A stretch of DNA of 27,333 nt, from NCBI GenBank assembly GCA_946887385.1, contig CAMPKU010000022.1, positions 1 to 27,333 of the forward strand, written 5' to 3'. Below, in pieces: positions 15,159-23,403 of the stretch (the first letter of the stretch is position 1; the number at the start of each line of letters is the position of its first letter). The notes beneath the pieces are model-generated. The model worked only from the letters and a program-made list of their open reading frames with translations. It did no database searches and had not been told where the DNA came from. Source of the stretch: an uncultured Gammaproteobacteria bacterium (lineage in GTDB: Bacteria > Pseudomonadota > Gammaproteobacteria > Rariloculales > Rariloculaceae). The position numbers and the translations under genes were made by a program.

Positions 15159-15794
15159 TCAACCCGCGTCCGGCGGCCGCGGGCGGGGGCGCGGATGCGG
15201 CAGCGACCAGCCCCAGAGTAGTGCGCCTGCGCGCAAGGCGAAACCCGTGGAAATTCCGCCTATCACCCCTATTTCGCGCGGCAGCCCAAGCACGTGAGAG
15301 ATAGCGAAGACCGTCGCGGCGCCCATCGCCGCGGTCACATAGATCTCGTACGAGAAGATGATGGAGCGCGTCTGCCCGAGTAGATCGCGAATGATGCCGC
15401 CGAAGCAGGCCGTGATCACACCCATGACGACCGCCACCAACGCCGACGCGCCGACACTCATCGCGCGTTCCGCGCCTACGGTAGCGAACAACGCGAGGCC
15501 GATGGCATCGGCCCACAGAATCAGCCGCATGCGCGACTGAACTTTATGGGCCGTGAAGTAGATGACGAGCGACACTACGACGCATACCGCCAGGTACTCC
15601 GGATGCTCGATCCACAGAATCGGATGCACGTTCAGCAGCACGTCGCGAAAGGTGCCGCCGCCGATGCCCGTCACCGTGCCCAGCATCACGAAACCCACAG
15701 CGTCCATCTGATTACGCGAGGCGACCAGCGCGCCCGTGATCGTAAAGGCCACAATGCCGAGCCAATCGAGCACGACCACGCTATTTTCGAGCAC
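15159..15794 (-). CDS. TRIC / UPF0126 family membrane protein
   Basis: An inner-membrane protein of 211 residues with about seven hydrophobic segments and the internal duplication typical of the UPF0126 (TRIC) family. The two repeat signatures are GGGTFRDVL at residues 45-53 and FGGIIRDLL at 131-139. Prokaryotic TRIC homologues behave as cation channels, and some relatives have been linked to glycine transport, so transported substrate is uncertain. The start is a GTG at 15794, supported by GAAGGAG upstream. It ends in a short Pro/Arg-rich tail (PHPRPRPRPP) that is probably cytoplasmic. It diverges from the DUF1232 gene across 135 bases in which I see no convincing promoter. The 156 bases between it and pirin hold no gene I can support. 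Confidence 0.9.
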   Translation of the reverse strand: MLENSVVVLDWLGIVAFTITGALVASRNQMDAVGFVMLGTVTGIGGGTFRDVLLNVHPILWIEHPEYLAVCVVVSLVIYFTAHKVQSRMRLILWADAIGLALFATVGAERAMSVGASALVAVVMGVITACFGGIIRDLLGQTRSIIFSYEIYVTAAMGAATVFAISHVLGLPREIGVIGGISTGFALRAGALLWGWSLPHPRPRPRPPDAG

Positions 15795-15929
15795 CCCCGT
15801 CTCCTTCTATCGCAAGCGCCAAGAATGCGATCGCCTGGCAAAGTTCGCCAAGTCTATGGCTAACCGGGGCTTGGTACGGCAAGCTGCGATCGGTAGCCTG
15901 CTCTCGCCAACCTTGGGAGTCGAACGCGA

Positions 15930-16499
15930 ATGTCGATCAAGATCGTTCTGGAGCTCGGCGAAGACGACCTCGCCTATTATCGCGGGGTCATGGACTCGGT
16001 CTGGAAGCGCAACAAAAAGCGGGCCGAGAAGGAGCTCATCGACGGTGCGCGGCGGCTGCTCAAGCAGGCGACCAAGGTGAAGGCGCCCGAGTATGTGCAG
16101 ACGCGCCTCGCAGACCTGGAGATCCTCTGCTCGATGCTCGACGACCCCGAGTGGCCGCTCGAGGAGGAGGATCGCCAGCGCGTAAAGGCGGCGGTCGGCT
16201 ACTTCGCCGTCGCGAAGGACATGATTCCCGACAAGATCCCCGGCTTGGGCTTCCTCGACGACGCTCTGATGGCAGAGCTCGTCACGCGCGAGTTGAAGCC
16301 CGAGCTCGACGGCTACCGCGACTTCTGTCAGTACCGCGACAATGAGACCGAGCTGCGCGGCAAGAAAGCCAGTCGCGAGGACTGGCTCGCCGCCAAGCGC
16401 CGGCAGATCTGGCTTCGCATCAGGCGGCGGCAGCAGGAGCGCCGGCGGCACGGCTCGAACGAATCATTGACGCCCGCAATCTTGCGCTACAGCTACTAG
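15930..16499 (+). CDS. DUF1232 (YkvA-like) domain protein
   Basis: A 189-residue protein of unknown function. The DUF1232 core is at about residues 85-122: KAAVGYFAVAKDMIPDKIPG followed by LGFLDDALMAELVTREL. The IPD-IP-LGFLDDA pattern is the family hallmark. The core may be membrane-associated. The N-terminal ~80 residues are mostly charged helices rich in Lys and Glu, and the C-terminus is highly basic (AKRRQIWLRIRRRQQERRR), which could contact acidic lipid or nucleic acid. GGGAG upstream of the ATG is spaced a little far (10 bases). It converges with glgC, stop codons 25 bases apart. Confidence 0.88.
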   Translation: MSIKIVLELGEDDLAYYRGVMDSVWKRNKKRAEKELIDGARRLLKQATKVKAPEYVQTRLADLEILCSMLDDPEWPLEEEDRQRVKAAVGYFAVAKDMIPDKIPGLGFLDDALMAELVTRELKPELDGYRDFCQYRDNETELRGKKASREDWLAAKRRQIWLRIRRRQQERRRHGSNESLTPAILRYSY

Positions 16500-16524
16500 A
16501 GCGCCTGACTCAAGAGAGGGTACG

Positions 16525-17748
16525 TTAGCGGGCTGCGACGGCGTAGCGAGCGGCTTCTTGATAGTGCTCCGAGAGAACGGCGGGCTCGCCGCTCTCCCCG
16601 CAGCGGTCGATGACAGTTCCTTCGGGAACCCGGAAAGAGGCAGCCACGATGACACCCCGCAAGCGACTGCCGGCGCCGATGACGGCGCCGGGAAGCACAA
16701 CGCTGTCCGAAACCCTGGCGCCGCGACCGACTTTCACGCCGTCGAACAATACGCAGCGGTTGACGTCACCGGCGATCGTGCAACTCGCGGGCACCATCGA
16801 TTCCTCGATTGTGCCGCCGTGCGCGGTCGTCCTCGAGCGTGAAATCCGGGCCGCGAGGCCCACGGGTCCAACCGGCCAGCTGGGGTCGTCGAGCTTCAAT
16901 AACGGTTCAGGACCGAGCAAGTCCATATGGGCGCTCCAAAAGGTACCGACCGTGCCGACGTCGCGCCAATACGCGCGCGCCGCGCCCTCGGTTCCGCGCA
17001 GCGCATACGAATAGGCTTGGCCACCCTTGATGAGGCCCGGCACGATGTCGGCCCCGAAGTCATGCCCCGACGTTGGCGACTGCGCGTCTAGCGACAGGAT
17101 CCGCGCCAGAAGGGCGCCGTCGAATACATAGATGCCCATCGACACGAGCACATTCCCGCCGCTGCTTTGCGGGATCTGCGCGCGCTCTTGCGGCTTCTCC
17201 ACGAAGTGCTCGATGCGGCCATCGCTCGCCACGGCCATGACGCCGAAATGCCGGGCCTCCTCGATTGGCGCAACCGCGCAGCCGATCGTCACGGCGGCGT
17301 TGCGCTTGCAATGCGCTTCGAGCATGGGCCGATAGTCCATCTGGTAGACGTGGTCGCCGCCGAGCACCAGCACCAGCGCGTTTTCCAAGTGGGGGATGCA
17401 GCCGAGATTGCGGTAAACGGCGTCGGCCGTGCCGCGATACCCGACGCGCGCTGCACGTTCCTCCGCACGCCACGCATGAATGGCCGCTCGATCGCCGACG
17501 GCACCGGCGTTCCAGAACGTTCGAAGATGGGAGAGCAGCGCGTCCGGCTTGTACTGCGTCGCGACTCCGATCGTGCGCACGCCGGAGTTCACGCAGTTCG
17601 ACAGCGAGAAATCGATGCAGCGGAACGCACCGCCGAAAGGCAAGGCCGGTTTGCAAACGTCCCTCGTGAGCGGGTCGAGTCGTGCGCCTCTACCGCCTGC
17701 CAGCACCACGGCCACGGTGCGGTCGGCAACGTTAGTAAAAACTGACAC
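16525..17748 (-). CDS. glgC: Glucose-1-phosphate adenylyltransferase
   Basis: GlgC makes ADP-glucose from ATP and glucose-1-phosphate, the committed step of bacterial glycogen synthesis. The 407 residues are near the usual ~420. The nucleotidyltransferase signature GGRGARLDPLTRDVCKP is at 18-34, followed by GTADAVYRN, GGDHVYQMDY and VEKP. A left-handed beta-helix C-terminal domain (about 290-407, repeated hexads such as VIGAGSRLRGVIV) completes it. The frame is open to 17931, but the GTG at 17748 was chosen because GGGAGAAG lies upstream and the extension has no GlgC homology. No glgA, glgB, glgP or glgX is nearby, so it stands alone. It diverges from the Rieske oxidoreductase across 155 bases with no clear promoter. 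Confidence 0.94.
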   Translation of the reverse strand: MSVFTNVADRTVAVVLAGGRGARLDPLTRDVCKPALPFGGAFRCIDFSLSNCVNSGVRTIGVATQYKPDALLSHLRTFWNAGAVGDRAAIHAWRAEERAARVGYRGTADAVYRNLGCIPHLENALVLVLGGDHVYQMDYRPMLEAHCKRNAAVTIGCAVAPIEEARHFGVMAVASDGRIEHFVEKPQERAQIPQSSGGNVLVSMGIYVFDGALLARILSLDAQSPTSGHDFGADIVPGLIKGGQAYSYALRGTEGAARAYWRDVGTVGTFWSAHMDLLGPEPLLKLDDPSWPVGPVGLAARISRSRTTAHGGTIEESMVPASCTIAGDVNRCVLFDGVKVGRGARVSDSVVLPGAVIGAGSRLRGVIVAASFRVPEGTVIDRCGESGEPAVLSEHYQEAARYAVAAR

Positions 17749-17903
17749 CCTAGCTTCTCCCTGGTCCGCATCGAATTGTGCGCGGCGGCTTAGGTGCTCG
17801 CTATACGCGTTTTCCGCAGCGCGCTCGCGAATCGACGCGCGCGCTGCTGTGGGCATGAATCGTGCAGTTCTATGCCTACGCTTGCGCATGCGGGAGAGCA
17901 GTG

Positions 17904-19433
17904 ATGGCTGATGGAGCCGCAAGGCCTGCAACGGCTTGGATGGACGTTCCGCCGCTCGTATTCCCGCCTCTCGACCGCGATTGCACAGCCGACGTATGCA
18001 TCGTCGGCGCGGGCATCGCCGGAATGTCGACAGCCTACAGTCTCGCTTGTGAGGGGCGATCCGTTGTGGTGCTCGACGACGGGCCCGTCGGCGGCGGCAT
18101 GACGCAGCGCACGACGGCGCATCTCAGCAATGCCGTCGACGATCGCTATGTCGAGATCGAGCGGCGCCACGGCGTGGACGGCGCTCGCGCGGCGGCGAAT
18201 AGTCACACGGCCGCCATCGACCGAATCGAACGCACGGTGGCGGAGGAGCAAATCGACTGCGACTTCGAGCGGCTCGACGGGTATCTATTCGCACCGCTCG
18301 ATACGGATCCGGAGCTGCTCGCGCGCGAGCTCGCCGCCGCGCGGCGCGCGGGGCTCGTCGGCGTCGAGCAGGTGGCGCTGCAGCCGGTGGGCGGCACGGT
18401 GGTCGACAGCTGCTTGCGTTTTCCGCGCCAGGCGGTATTCCATCCGCTGAAGTATCTCGGCGCTGTGGCAGAAGCTGTGCGCAGCCGCGGCGGGCGCATC
18501 TTCTGCGCCACCCATGCGGCAAGCGTGCAGGGCGGCGGGTCAACTCGCGTGACGACGACCAGTGGCCACACCGTTACGGCCGGCGCCGCCGTCGTCGCGA
18601 CCAACACGCCCATCAACGACGTGGTGGCGATTCATACGAAGCAAGCGCCGTACAGCACTTACGTGGTCGCGTTGCGTTTGCCGCGTGGCGCGGGCATGCA
18701 CGCGCTCTTTTGGGACACCGCCGATCCGTATCACTACGTGCGGCTGCAGCGGCCTGCGCACGGCGACTACGATCTCTTGATCGTCGGCGGCGAAGATCAC
18801 AAGTCGGGTCAAGCGCAGGACGGCGCTGCCCGCTTGGCACGCCTCGAGCAATGGGCACGAACGCATTTTCCGCTCGCGCAGGACGTCGAGCTGCGCTGGT
18901 CGGGACAGGTCATGGAACCGGTGGACGGCGTGGCGTTCATCGGCCGCAATCCAGGCGATGCGGATAACGTCTACATCGTCACCGGCGACTCCGGTATGGG
19001 GATGACGCACGGCACCATCGCCGGCATTCTCTTGACCGACTTGATCCTGGACCGGCCGTCGCCGTGGGCGAAGCTCTACGACCCCTCGCGCAAAATGCTC
19101 CGCGAAGCCGTCGAGTATGCCAAAGAGAACGCTAACGTAGCCGCGCAGTATCTGAAGGACTACGCGAGCGGCGGCGACGTGAAATCGGCCGACGACATCG
19201 TGCCCGGCCACGGGGCCGTGCTGCGGCGCGGTCTTGCAAAGGTAGCAGCGTTTCGCGACGCCGACGGCGTGCTGCACGAGCGCTCGGCCGTGTGCCCGCA
19301 CCTTGGCTGCGTCGTGCGCTTCGACGCCGTCGAGCGCACGTGGAACTGCCCCTGCCACGGGTCGCGGTTCGACGGCCATGGCCGCGTGATCGTGGGCCCC
19401 GCGAACCGCGACTTGGCGTCACTCGACGGCTAA
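17904..19433 (+). CDS. FAD-dependent oxidoreductase with C-terminal Rieske [2Fe-2S] domain
   Basis: A 509-residue two-domain redox protein. The N-terminal DAO/DadA-like flavin domain begins DVCIVGAGIAGMSTAYSLA, with GxGxxG at 35-40, followed by GGMTQRTTAHLS. Near 360-375 it has VYIVTGDSGMGMTHG, closing the FAD site. The C-terminal Rieske domain has CPHLGC (C464, H466, C469) and CPCHGSRF (C482, C484, H485): C464/H466/C482/H485 are cluster ligands, and C469/C484 are the disulfide pair of high-potential Rieske proteins. The arrangement resembles Bacillus YhfW-like proteins. Electrons probably pass between flavin and cluster; the substrate is unknown. The ATG at 17904 is preferred over a GTG at 17862 because GGGAGAG precedes it. 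It converges with the HHE gene, stop codons 7 bases apart. Confidence 0.93.
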   Translation: MADGAARPATAWMDVPPLVFPPLDRDCTADVCIVGAGIAGMSTAYSLACEGRSVVVLDDGPVGGGMTQRTTAHLSNAVDDRYVEIERRHGVDGARAAANSHTAAIDRIERTVAEEQIDCDFERLDGYLFAPLDTDPELLARELAAARRAGLVGVEQVALQPVGGTVVDSCLRFPRQAVFHPLKYLGAVAEAVRSRGGRIFCATHAASVQGGGSTRVTTTSGHTVTAGAAVVATNTPINDVVAIHTKQAPYSTYVVALRLPRGAGMHALFWDTADPYHYVRLQRPAHGDYDLLIVGGEDHKSGQAQDGAARLARLEQWARTHFPLAQDVELRWSGQVMEPVDGVAFIGRNPGDADNVYIVTGDSGMGMTHGTIAGILLTDLILDRPSPWAKLYDPSRKMLREAVEYAKENANVAAQYLKDYASGGDVKSADDIVPGHGAVLRRGLAKVAAFRDADGVLHERSAVCPHLGCVVRFDAVERTWNCPCHGSRFDGHGRVIVGPANRDLASLDG

Positions 19434-19440
19434 CGGCCGT

Positions 19441-20076
19441 CTACGTCATACGCCGTCCGGTCTCGTTGCGTTGCTCGCGCTGCTTTTGCCGGAACATGGC
19501 CCCGCCGCCAAAGCTGCCGCGCTGGCCCGAGCGGCTTGCACCGTCCTGCATGACTTGATCCTTGCGAGCCTGCAGGCGTTCTCCCAGCATCTCGAGATCC
19601 ATGTCGGCTTGGCGAGCCTTCGTGAACATACCGCCCGGCTTTTCCTCTTCCTTCACATGGTGCTTGATCATTTCGGAAAGCACAGTGACCTTCGCATCGA
19701 AGTATTCGTCGTCCGGGCCAGCCGCCTCGATTTGCGCAATCAGGTTCTTCGCGCCGTCGTGCTCGACCTCGGCCTCGTGATGGATGTCGGTCTCATCCGT
19801 CGCTTTCAGGAACTCCGGATAGAAGATCTCCTCCTCGATGATCGTGTGCGCCGTCAGCGCCATACAAATCTTCTCGGCGAGCTCGGCCTTACGGTCGTCC
19901 GACCGCGCCTTCTCGAACTGCTCGAACCACTGCTCGACTTGGCGATGATCCGCTTTCAGCAGCGCGATTGCGTCTTTCTTGCTGCCGTTCCGGCGGCTTG
20001 CCTGGGCCGTTCGCCCATTCCGGCGTTGCGTGCTTGCGCTTCGCCGCCGCTTCGTTTTCCGTCCCGATGCTGCCAT
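19441..20076 (-). CDS. Hemerythrin-like HHE cation-binding protein with basic N-terminal tail
   Basis: A 211-residue protein. Residues 1-35 are strongly basic (repeats of KRRR, QRRN, SRRN), resembling a disordered nucleic-acid-binding tail. The hemerythrin/HHE four-helix domain spans about 35-165, with candidate diiron ligands in LLKADHRQVEQWF, LTAHTIIEEEIFYPEF, HHEAEVEHDGAKNL and IKHHVKEEE. Such domains bind O2, NO or peroxide, or sense iron. The C-terminus (about 180-211) is Gly/Gln/Arg-rich. The ATG at 20076 follows GGAGAG. It lies downstream of the dehydrogenase and DUF2243 genes on the same strand (66-base gap), so probably in one transcript. The specific role is unknown. Confidence 0.92.
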   Translation of the reverse strand: MAASGRKTKRRRSASTQRRNGRTAQASRRNGSKKDAIALLKADHRQVEQWFEQFEKARSDDRKAELAEKICMALTAHTIIEEEIFYPEFLKATDETDIHHEAEVEHDGAKNLIAQIEAAGPDDEYFDAKVTVLSEMIKHHVKEEEKPGGMFTKARQADMDLEMLGERLQARKDQVMQDGASRSGQRGSFGGGAMFRQKQREQRNETGRRMT

Positions 20077-20142
20077 GGTGAGCTCTCCACTGTTGGTGAC
20101 CCGCGTTCGCGATGCATTACTCGTGCCACGCGAGGTTTGGTC

Positions 20143-20631
20143 TCACGAGCGATGCGAGGGCACAACGGCTGCGCTGGGACGAGACATGAACCAGCCCACC
20201 GCGATGAATAGCAGTCCGCCGACTGCCAGGAACACCCAGTCGTAGGCGGGCACGTGGGCGGGCACGTCACGCACGTGGTGCAGCTCGAGCAAATGGTGAT
20301 CGATGATGCCTTCGACCAGATTGAAGATGCCCCAGCCCAGGATCATTTGCCCGATCAGCACCCGTAGAGAAGGGGGTGCGATACCTCGCCGGCCTTCGTG
20401 CCACAGCACGAGCACGCCGGCGAACGTGAGCAGCAGCGTGGCCAAGTGAAACAGCCCGTCCCAGCGCATGTTCTGCATCATTGCTTCCATGCTCGACGGC
20501 GGCAGTACGGCGGATCCCATGTTGTGCCATTGCGCAATCTGGTGAAGCAGAATGCCGTCAATGAAGCCGCCGAGGCCAAGACCTAGCATGAGGCCGCCGC
20601 GGTAGCTCCACCGGCGCGGCGAGGCGCTCAT
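20143..20631 (-). CDS. DUF2243 membrane protein
   Basis: A 162-residue inner-membrane protein of unknown function with about four transmembrane helices. The family signature is near the N-terminus: GLGGFIDGILLHQIAQWHNM at about residues 17-36. A second His-rich patch IIDHHLLELHHVRD is at about 109-122. The clustered membrane-facing histidines suggest a metal or heme site, but none is proven. Its ATG overlaps the dehydrogenase stop in an ATGA, so the two are translationally coupled. DUF2243 genes often accompany stress and redox genes in soil bacteria, which fits this neighbourhood. Confidence 0.9.
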   Translation of the reverse strand: MSASPRRWSYRGGLMLGLGLGGFIDGILLHQIAQWHNMGSAVLPPSSMEAMMQNMRWDGLFHLATLLLTFAGVLVLWHEGRRGIAPPSLRVLIGQMILGWGIFNLVEGIIDHHLLELHHVRDVPAHVPAYDWVFLAVGGLLFIAVGWFMSRPSAAVVPSHRS

Positions 20632-21806
20632 GGCTCGAGGAGCACTTTGATCGCGCCGTCCGCCTTCTTTTGAAAGATGTCGTACCCACGAGGCGCATCG
20701 GAAAGCGGCAGTCGATGCGTTGCAAACGAGTCGACGCCGAGGGGATCGCCCTCTACGAGCAAGGGCAGCACCTCATCGGTCCACCGCCGGACATTCGCCT
20801 GTCCCATGCGGAGCTGAATCTGCTTGTCGAACAGGGTCAGCATTGGCAGAGGATCGGCCTGGCCTCCGTAAACGCCGATCAAGGAAATCGTGCCGCCGCG
20901 GCGCACGGCGTCGATCGCCACGTGCAGTGCGGTCAGCCGATCGACTCCCATCTTCTTCATCACCTTCCGCTCCACGGCATCGGGTAGAAAGCCCGTGACG
21001 GTCTGAACGAGCTTCGTCCCGGGAGCACCGTGAGCTTCCATTCCCACCGCGTCGATGACGGAGTCGGTGCCGCGGCCATCCGTCATGTCCCGAATGACGG
21101 CTGCCACGTCATCGTGCTCGCGGGTGTCGATAACCTCGATGCCGTGTCGGCGGGCGAGCTCGAGTCGCTCCGGCACAAGATCGGCCGCGATCACGCGGAA
21201 TCCCAGGAATCGGGCGATGCGAGCGCTGAACTGCCCGATGGGCCCAAGACCCAAGACGGCGACGCTGCCGCCGTCCGGTATCGCTGCGTATTGCACGGCT
21301 TGCCACGCCGTCGGCAGGACGTCGGAGAGATAAATGAAGCGGTCGTCGGGCGGGCCATGCGGGACTTTGATGGGCCCATAGTGGGCCTGCGGTACGCGTA
21401 GGTACTCGGCCTGACCGCCCGGCACCGCGCCATAGAGAATCGAGTAGCCGAACAACGCCGCGCCCATGCCGTGCTCGCGCACCTGCGTGGTTTCGCATTG
21501 GGTTTGGAGACCGCGCGTGCACATCCAGCATGCCCCACAGGCGATCTGGAAGGGGATGACGACGCGGTCGCCGGGCGCAAGGTTCGGCACGTGGGCGCCC
21601 ACGGCCTCTACGATTCCCATCGGCTCGTGGCCCAGGATGTCGCCGGGCCGCATGAACGGCGGCAACACTTCGTACAGGTGCAGATCCGAGCCGCAGATGG
21701 CGGTAGTGGTGATGCGGACGATCGCATCCGTGGGCTCTTGGATGGTCGGATCGGCCACCGTTTCTACGCGGACGTCGCGCTTGCCGTGCCAGGTGACCGC
21801 CTTCAT
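20628..21806 (-). CDS. Zinc-dependent alcohol dehydrogenase (medium-chain)
   Basis: A cytoplasmic NAD(P)-dependent dehydrogenase of 392 residues, related to the formaldehyde-dehydrogenase-like branch of medium-chain enzymes. Catalytic zinc ligands fit C38 (AICGSDLH) and H60/E61 (GHEPMG). The structural zinc site is C90-x2-C93-x2-C96-x7-C104 (ACGACWMC and TQC). A Rossmann fold follows with VAVLGLGPIGQ. An insertion of about 20 residues after GMEAHG is typical of this branch. The frame is open further upstream, but the ATG at 21806 was chosen because GGAGG lies 5 bases before it and the protein aligns from MKAVTWHGK. Substrate is undetermined; aldehydes or formaldehyde are plausible. It heads an operon with DUF2243 and the HHE gene. 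Confidence 0.93.
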   Translation of the reverse strand: MKAVTWHGKRDVRVETVADPTIQEPTDAIVRITTTAICGSDLHLYEVLPPFMRPGDILGHEPMGIVEAVGAHVPNLAPGDRVVIPFQIACGACWMCTRGLQTQCETTQVREHGMGAALFGYSILYGAVPGGQAEYLRVPQAHYGPIKVPHGPPDDRFIYLSDVLPTAWQAVQYAAIPDGGSVAVLGLGPIGQFSARIARFLGFRVIAADLVPERLELARRHGIEVIDTREHDDVAAVIRDMTDGRGTDSVIDAVGMEAHGAPGTKLVQTVTGFLPDAVERKVMKKMGVDRLTALHVAIDAVRRGGTISLIGVYGGQADPLPMLTLFDKQIQLRMGQANVRRWTDEVLPLLVEGDPLGVDSFATHRLPLSDAPRGYDIFQKKADGAIKVLLEP

Positions 21807-22128
21807 CTCGACCTCCGTGTCGTTCGCGGGCAGCGTCCCCGTGAGCAGGCGTCTGTCGTGCACGATACGTGCCGCGGCGCCGCCTCGTGCACGCGCAGCG
21901 GCGGTCGTCGCGTTACGTCGGCGCCAACAAACGTTGGAGAAAAAACCCAAAAATTGCTACACGACATCTCTATTGCGCAGGCGCGCGATGAGCACCCGCC
22001 GTTCGATTCCGCTCGCCGCTTCACCGGCTCGATCGATGCAACTGTCGCCCGGTGGACGCGAGAAGCGTGGCATGTCACTTGCACACCGCAGCGATTCTTT
22101 TCGTCATCCCAGCCGCATGGAGGCGCTT
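21807..22128. promoter_or_regulatory. 322-bp divergent control region between dehydrogenase and ferritin-like operons
   Basis: This is the only stretch over 300 bases without a gene. It separates two operons transcribed away from each other. It contains two copies of TCGTGCACG (21856-21864 and 21885-21893, 29 bases apart), an A-rich patch near 21938-21953, and a TTGGAG / CTACAC pair that is a poor promoter match. The plus-strand frame is open through it, but that extension is not protein-like (Arg/Ala/Ser-rich) and the strong GGAGG before 22129 sets the downstream start. Confidence 0.5.
21856..21893. promoter_or_regulatory. Paired TCGTGCACG boxes
   Basis: TCGTGCACG occurs at 21856-21864 and 21885-21893, each holding the 8-bp palindrome CGTGCACG. 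The 29-base spacing is near three helical turns, as for a dimeric regulator binding twice. They lie within 90 bases of the dehydrogenase start. A similar octamer also occurs once inside the hydrolase coding region near 24873, so chance in G+C-rich DNA is possible. Confidence 0.3.
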
Positions 22129-23394
22129 ATGACGTTCAATCCGCTCAGGGAAAAAGGCATTCCGCTCGAAGCTCAACTGCGCACGTGGCGCGAGATCAAC
22201 GTCACGCCTTACGACAAGGAGAGCGTTCATCCGTACAGCCGTACCCGTGGCATCTTGCTGAACGGCATCGAGGTCGAGGCCGTGATGTTCTCGCACCAAA
22301 TGGCGCGTAACACGCTCGATAGCCAGGTGAAGCGACAGCTCGCGATCATGCGGCGCGTCGAGGCGCAGCAGCAGAAGGCCATCAACTGGCTGATCCCCGG
22401 CGACGAGACCACGATCGAGGTAACGCTCGGGTACGAACAGGTGGCCGTCGATTTGACCGCTTGGCTCGCCCAGCACGAGGCCGATCCGTATCTAAAGCAA
22501 GTGTACGACTTCGCCTTGCTCGAGGATTTCGATCATCTGTATCGGTACGCCAATCTTTACGAGCTCATCGAAGGCAAGAAAGCCGACCGGATCTGCGGCG
22601 ACCTGACCGAAATTACGCCGGGACGGCCCACGATTTTCGAGCACCGCGATCCGGCCGACGAGATTCGCAGGCCAATGACAGCGCCGGCGGCCGATCCACA
22701 GTCGGTGCTGAACGCGCTCACGATCGTTGCCGCTGAGCAACAAACGATGAATTTCTACATGACGATCGGCAACCGTTACCAGGAGCCGATTGCCCGTGCC
22801 ACCTATGCCGAGATCGGCCTCATCGAGGAGCAGCACGTCAGTCATTACGAGTCCATTCTCGATCCGGCCGCGAGCTGGCTCGAGAACCTCGTGCTGCATC
22901 AATGGCACGAGTGCTGGATGTACTGGTCCGCAATGCAAGACGAGATCGATCCGCGAGTTCGCTCGCTTTACGAGCAGCACCTCGGGATGGAGATCGAGCA
23001 CCTGCGTGTCGCCTGCGAGCTGATGAAGCGCATCGAAAAGCGCGACCCCGAGGAGATCCTGCCGTTGAGCGGCTTCACCGAACCGCTGCGATTTCAGCCG
23101 AACAAGGCCTACGTACGGGCCATCCTCGAGACCCAGGTGAATTTGACGTCGAAGGACTCCGATTTCGTTCCGGTCGCGACGTTGCCTGAGGACGATCGCT
23201 ACTTCCTCTATCAGCGCCGGGTCAATGGCGACTTCAGCCCAACCGAAGAAGTCATTCACCAGAACCGGAAGAAGAACGGGCGCGACTACCGCCTCGAGAC
23301 CGAGGGGCCGAATCCCGTCGAGGGCCTGCGCAGCGACGACGAGCGCAACGGCGCGGAGACGGAATACGCGCGGCGCAGACAAGCTGCCGCGTAG
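22129..23394 (+). CDS. Ferritin-like protein, apparently an internally duplicated four-helix bundle
   Basis: A 421-residue, soluble, helical protein. Carboxylate/His motifs of ferritin-like diiron proteins are visible in the second half: AAEQQTMNFY (E203), LIEEQHVSHYE (E233, E234, H236), WHECW (E261) and MEIEHL (E288/E290, H291). The first half shows a parallel, weaker set: E48/E50, VEAQQQKA (E78), and FALLEDFDHLYRY (E132, D133, H136). The helices around 110-155 and 265-310 align by eye, both running into DPxxxxxYxxxLxxEDFDHL/ME-IEHL and then a KK/KR-DPEE-type turn. This suggests duplication. The C-terminal ~90 residues are Pro/Asp-rich and less structured. The start at 22129 follows GGAGG at 5 bases. 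It ends 9 bases before the HHE-DUF892 gene, whose Shine-Dalgarno overlaps its stop. Substrate (O2, peroxide, iron storage) is unknown. Confidence 0.75.
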   Translation: MTFNPLREKGIPLEAQLRTWREINVTPYDKESVHPYSRTRGILLNGIEVEAVMFSHQMARNTLDSQVKRQLAIMRRVEAQQQKAINWLIPGDETTIEVTLGYEQVAVDLTAWLAQHEADPYLKQVYDFALLEDFDHLYRYANLYELIEGKKADRICGDLTEITPGRPTIFEHRDPADEIRRPMTAPAADPQSVLNALTIVAAEQQTMNFYMTIGNRYQEPIARATYAEIGLIEEQHVSHYESILDPAASWLENLVLHQWHECWMYWSAMQDEIDPRVRSLYEQHLGMEIEHLRVACELMKRIEKRDPEEILPLSGFTEPLRFQPNKAYVRAILETQVNLTSKDSDFVPVATLPEDDRYFLYQRRVNGDFSPTEEVIHQNRKKNGRDYRLETEGPNPVEGLRSDDERNGAETEYARRRQAAA

Positions 23395-23403
23395 GAGGGA
23401 GCC

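Noticed and set aside
17862..17903. GTG start 14 codons upstream for the Rieske-FAD gene
   Set aside because: It has no ribosome binding site and the added residues look unlike protein; GGGAGAG precedes the ATG at 17904.
17749..17931. N-terminal extension of GlgC
   Set aside because: The extra 61 residues have no GlgC similarity; the GTG at 17748 has a good Shine-Dalgarno sequence.
18540..19379. Minus-strand open frame of 279 codons
   Set aside because: It is antisense to the Rieske-FAD gene, and the composition is shadow-like.
21466..22128. Upstream extension of the ferritin-like gene
   Set aside because: The frame is open but its translation is Arg/Ser/Ala-rich and antisense to the dehydrogenase. 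GGAGG before 22129 gives a much better start.
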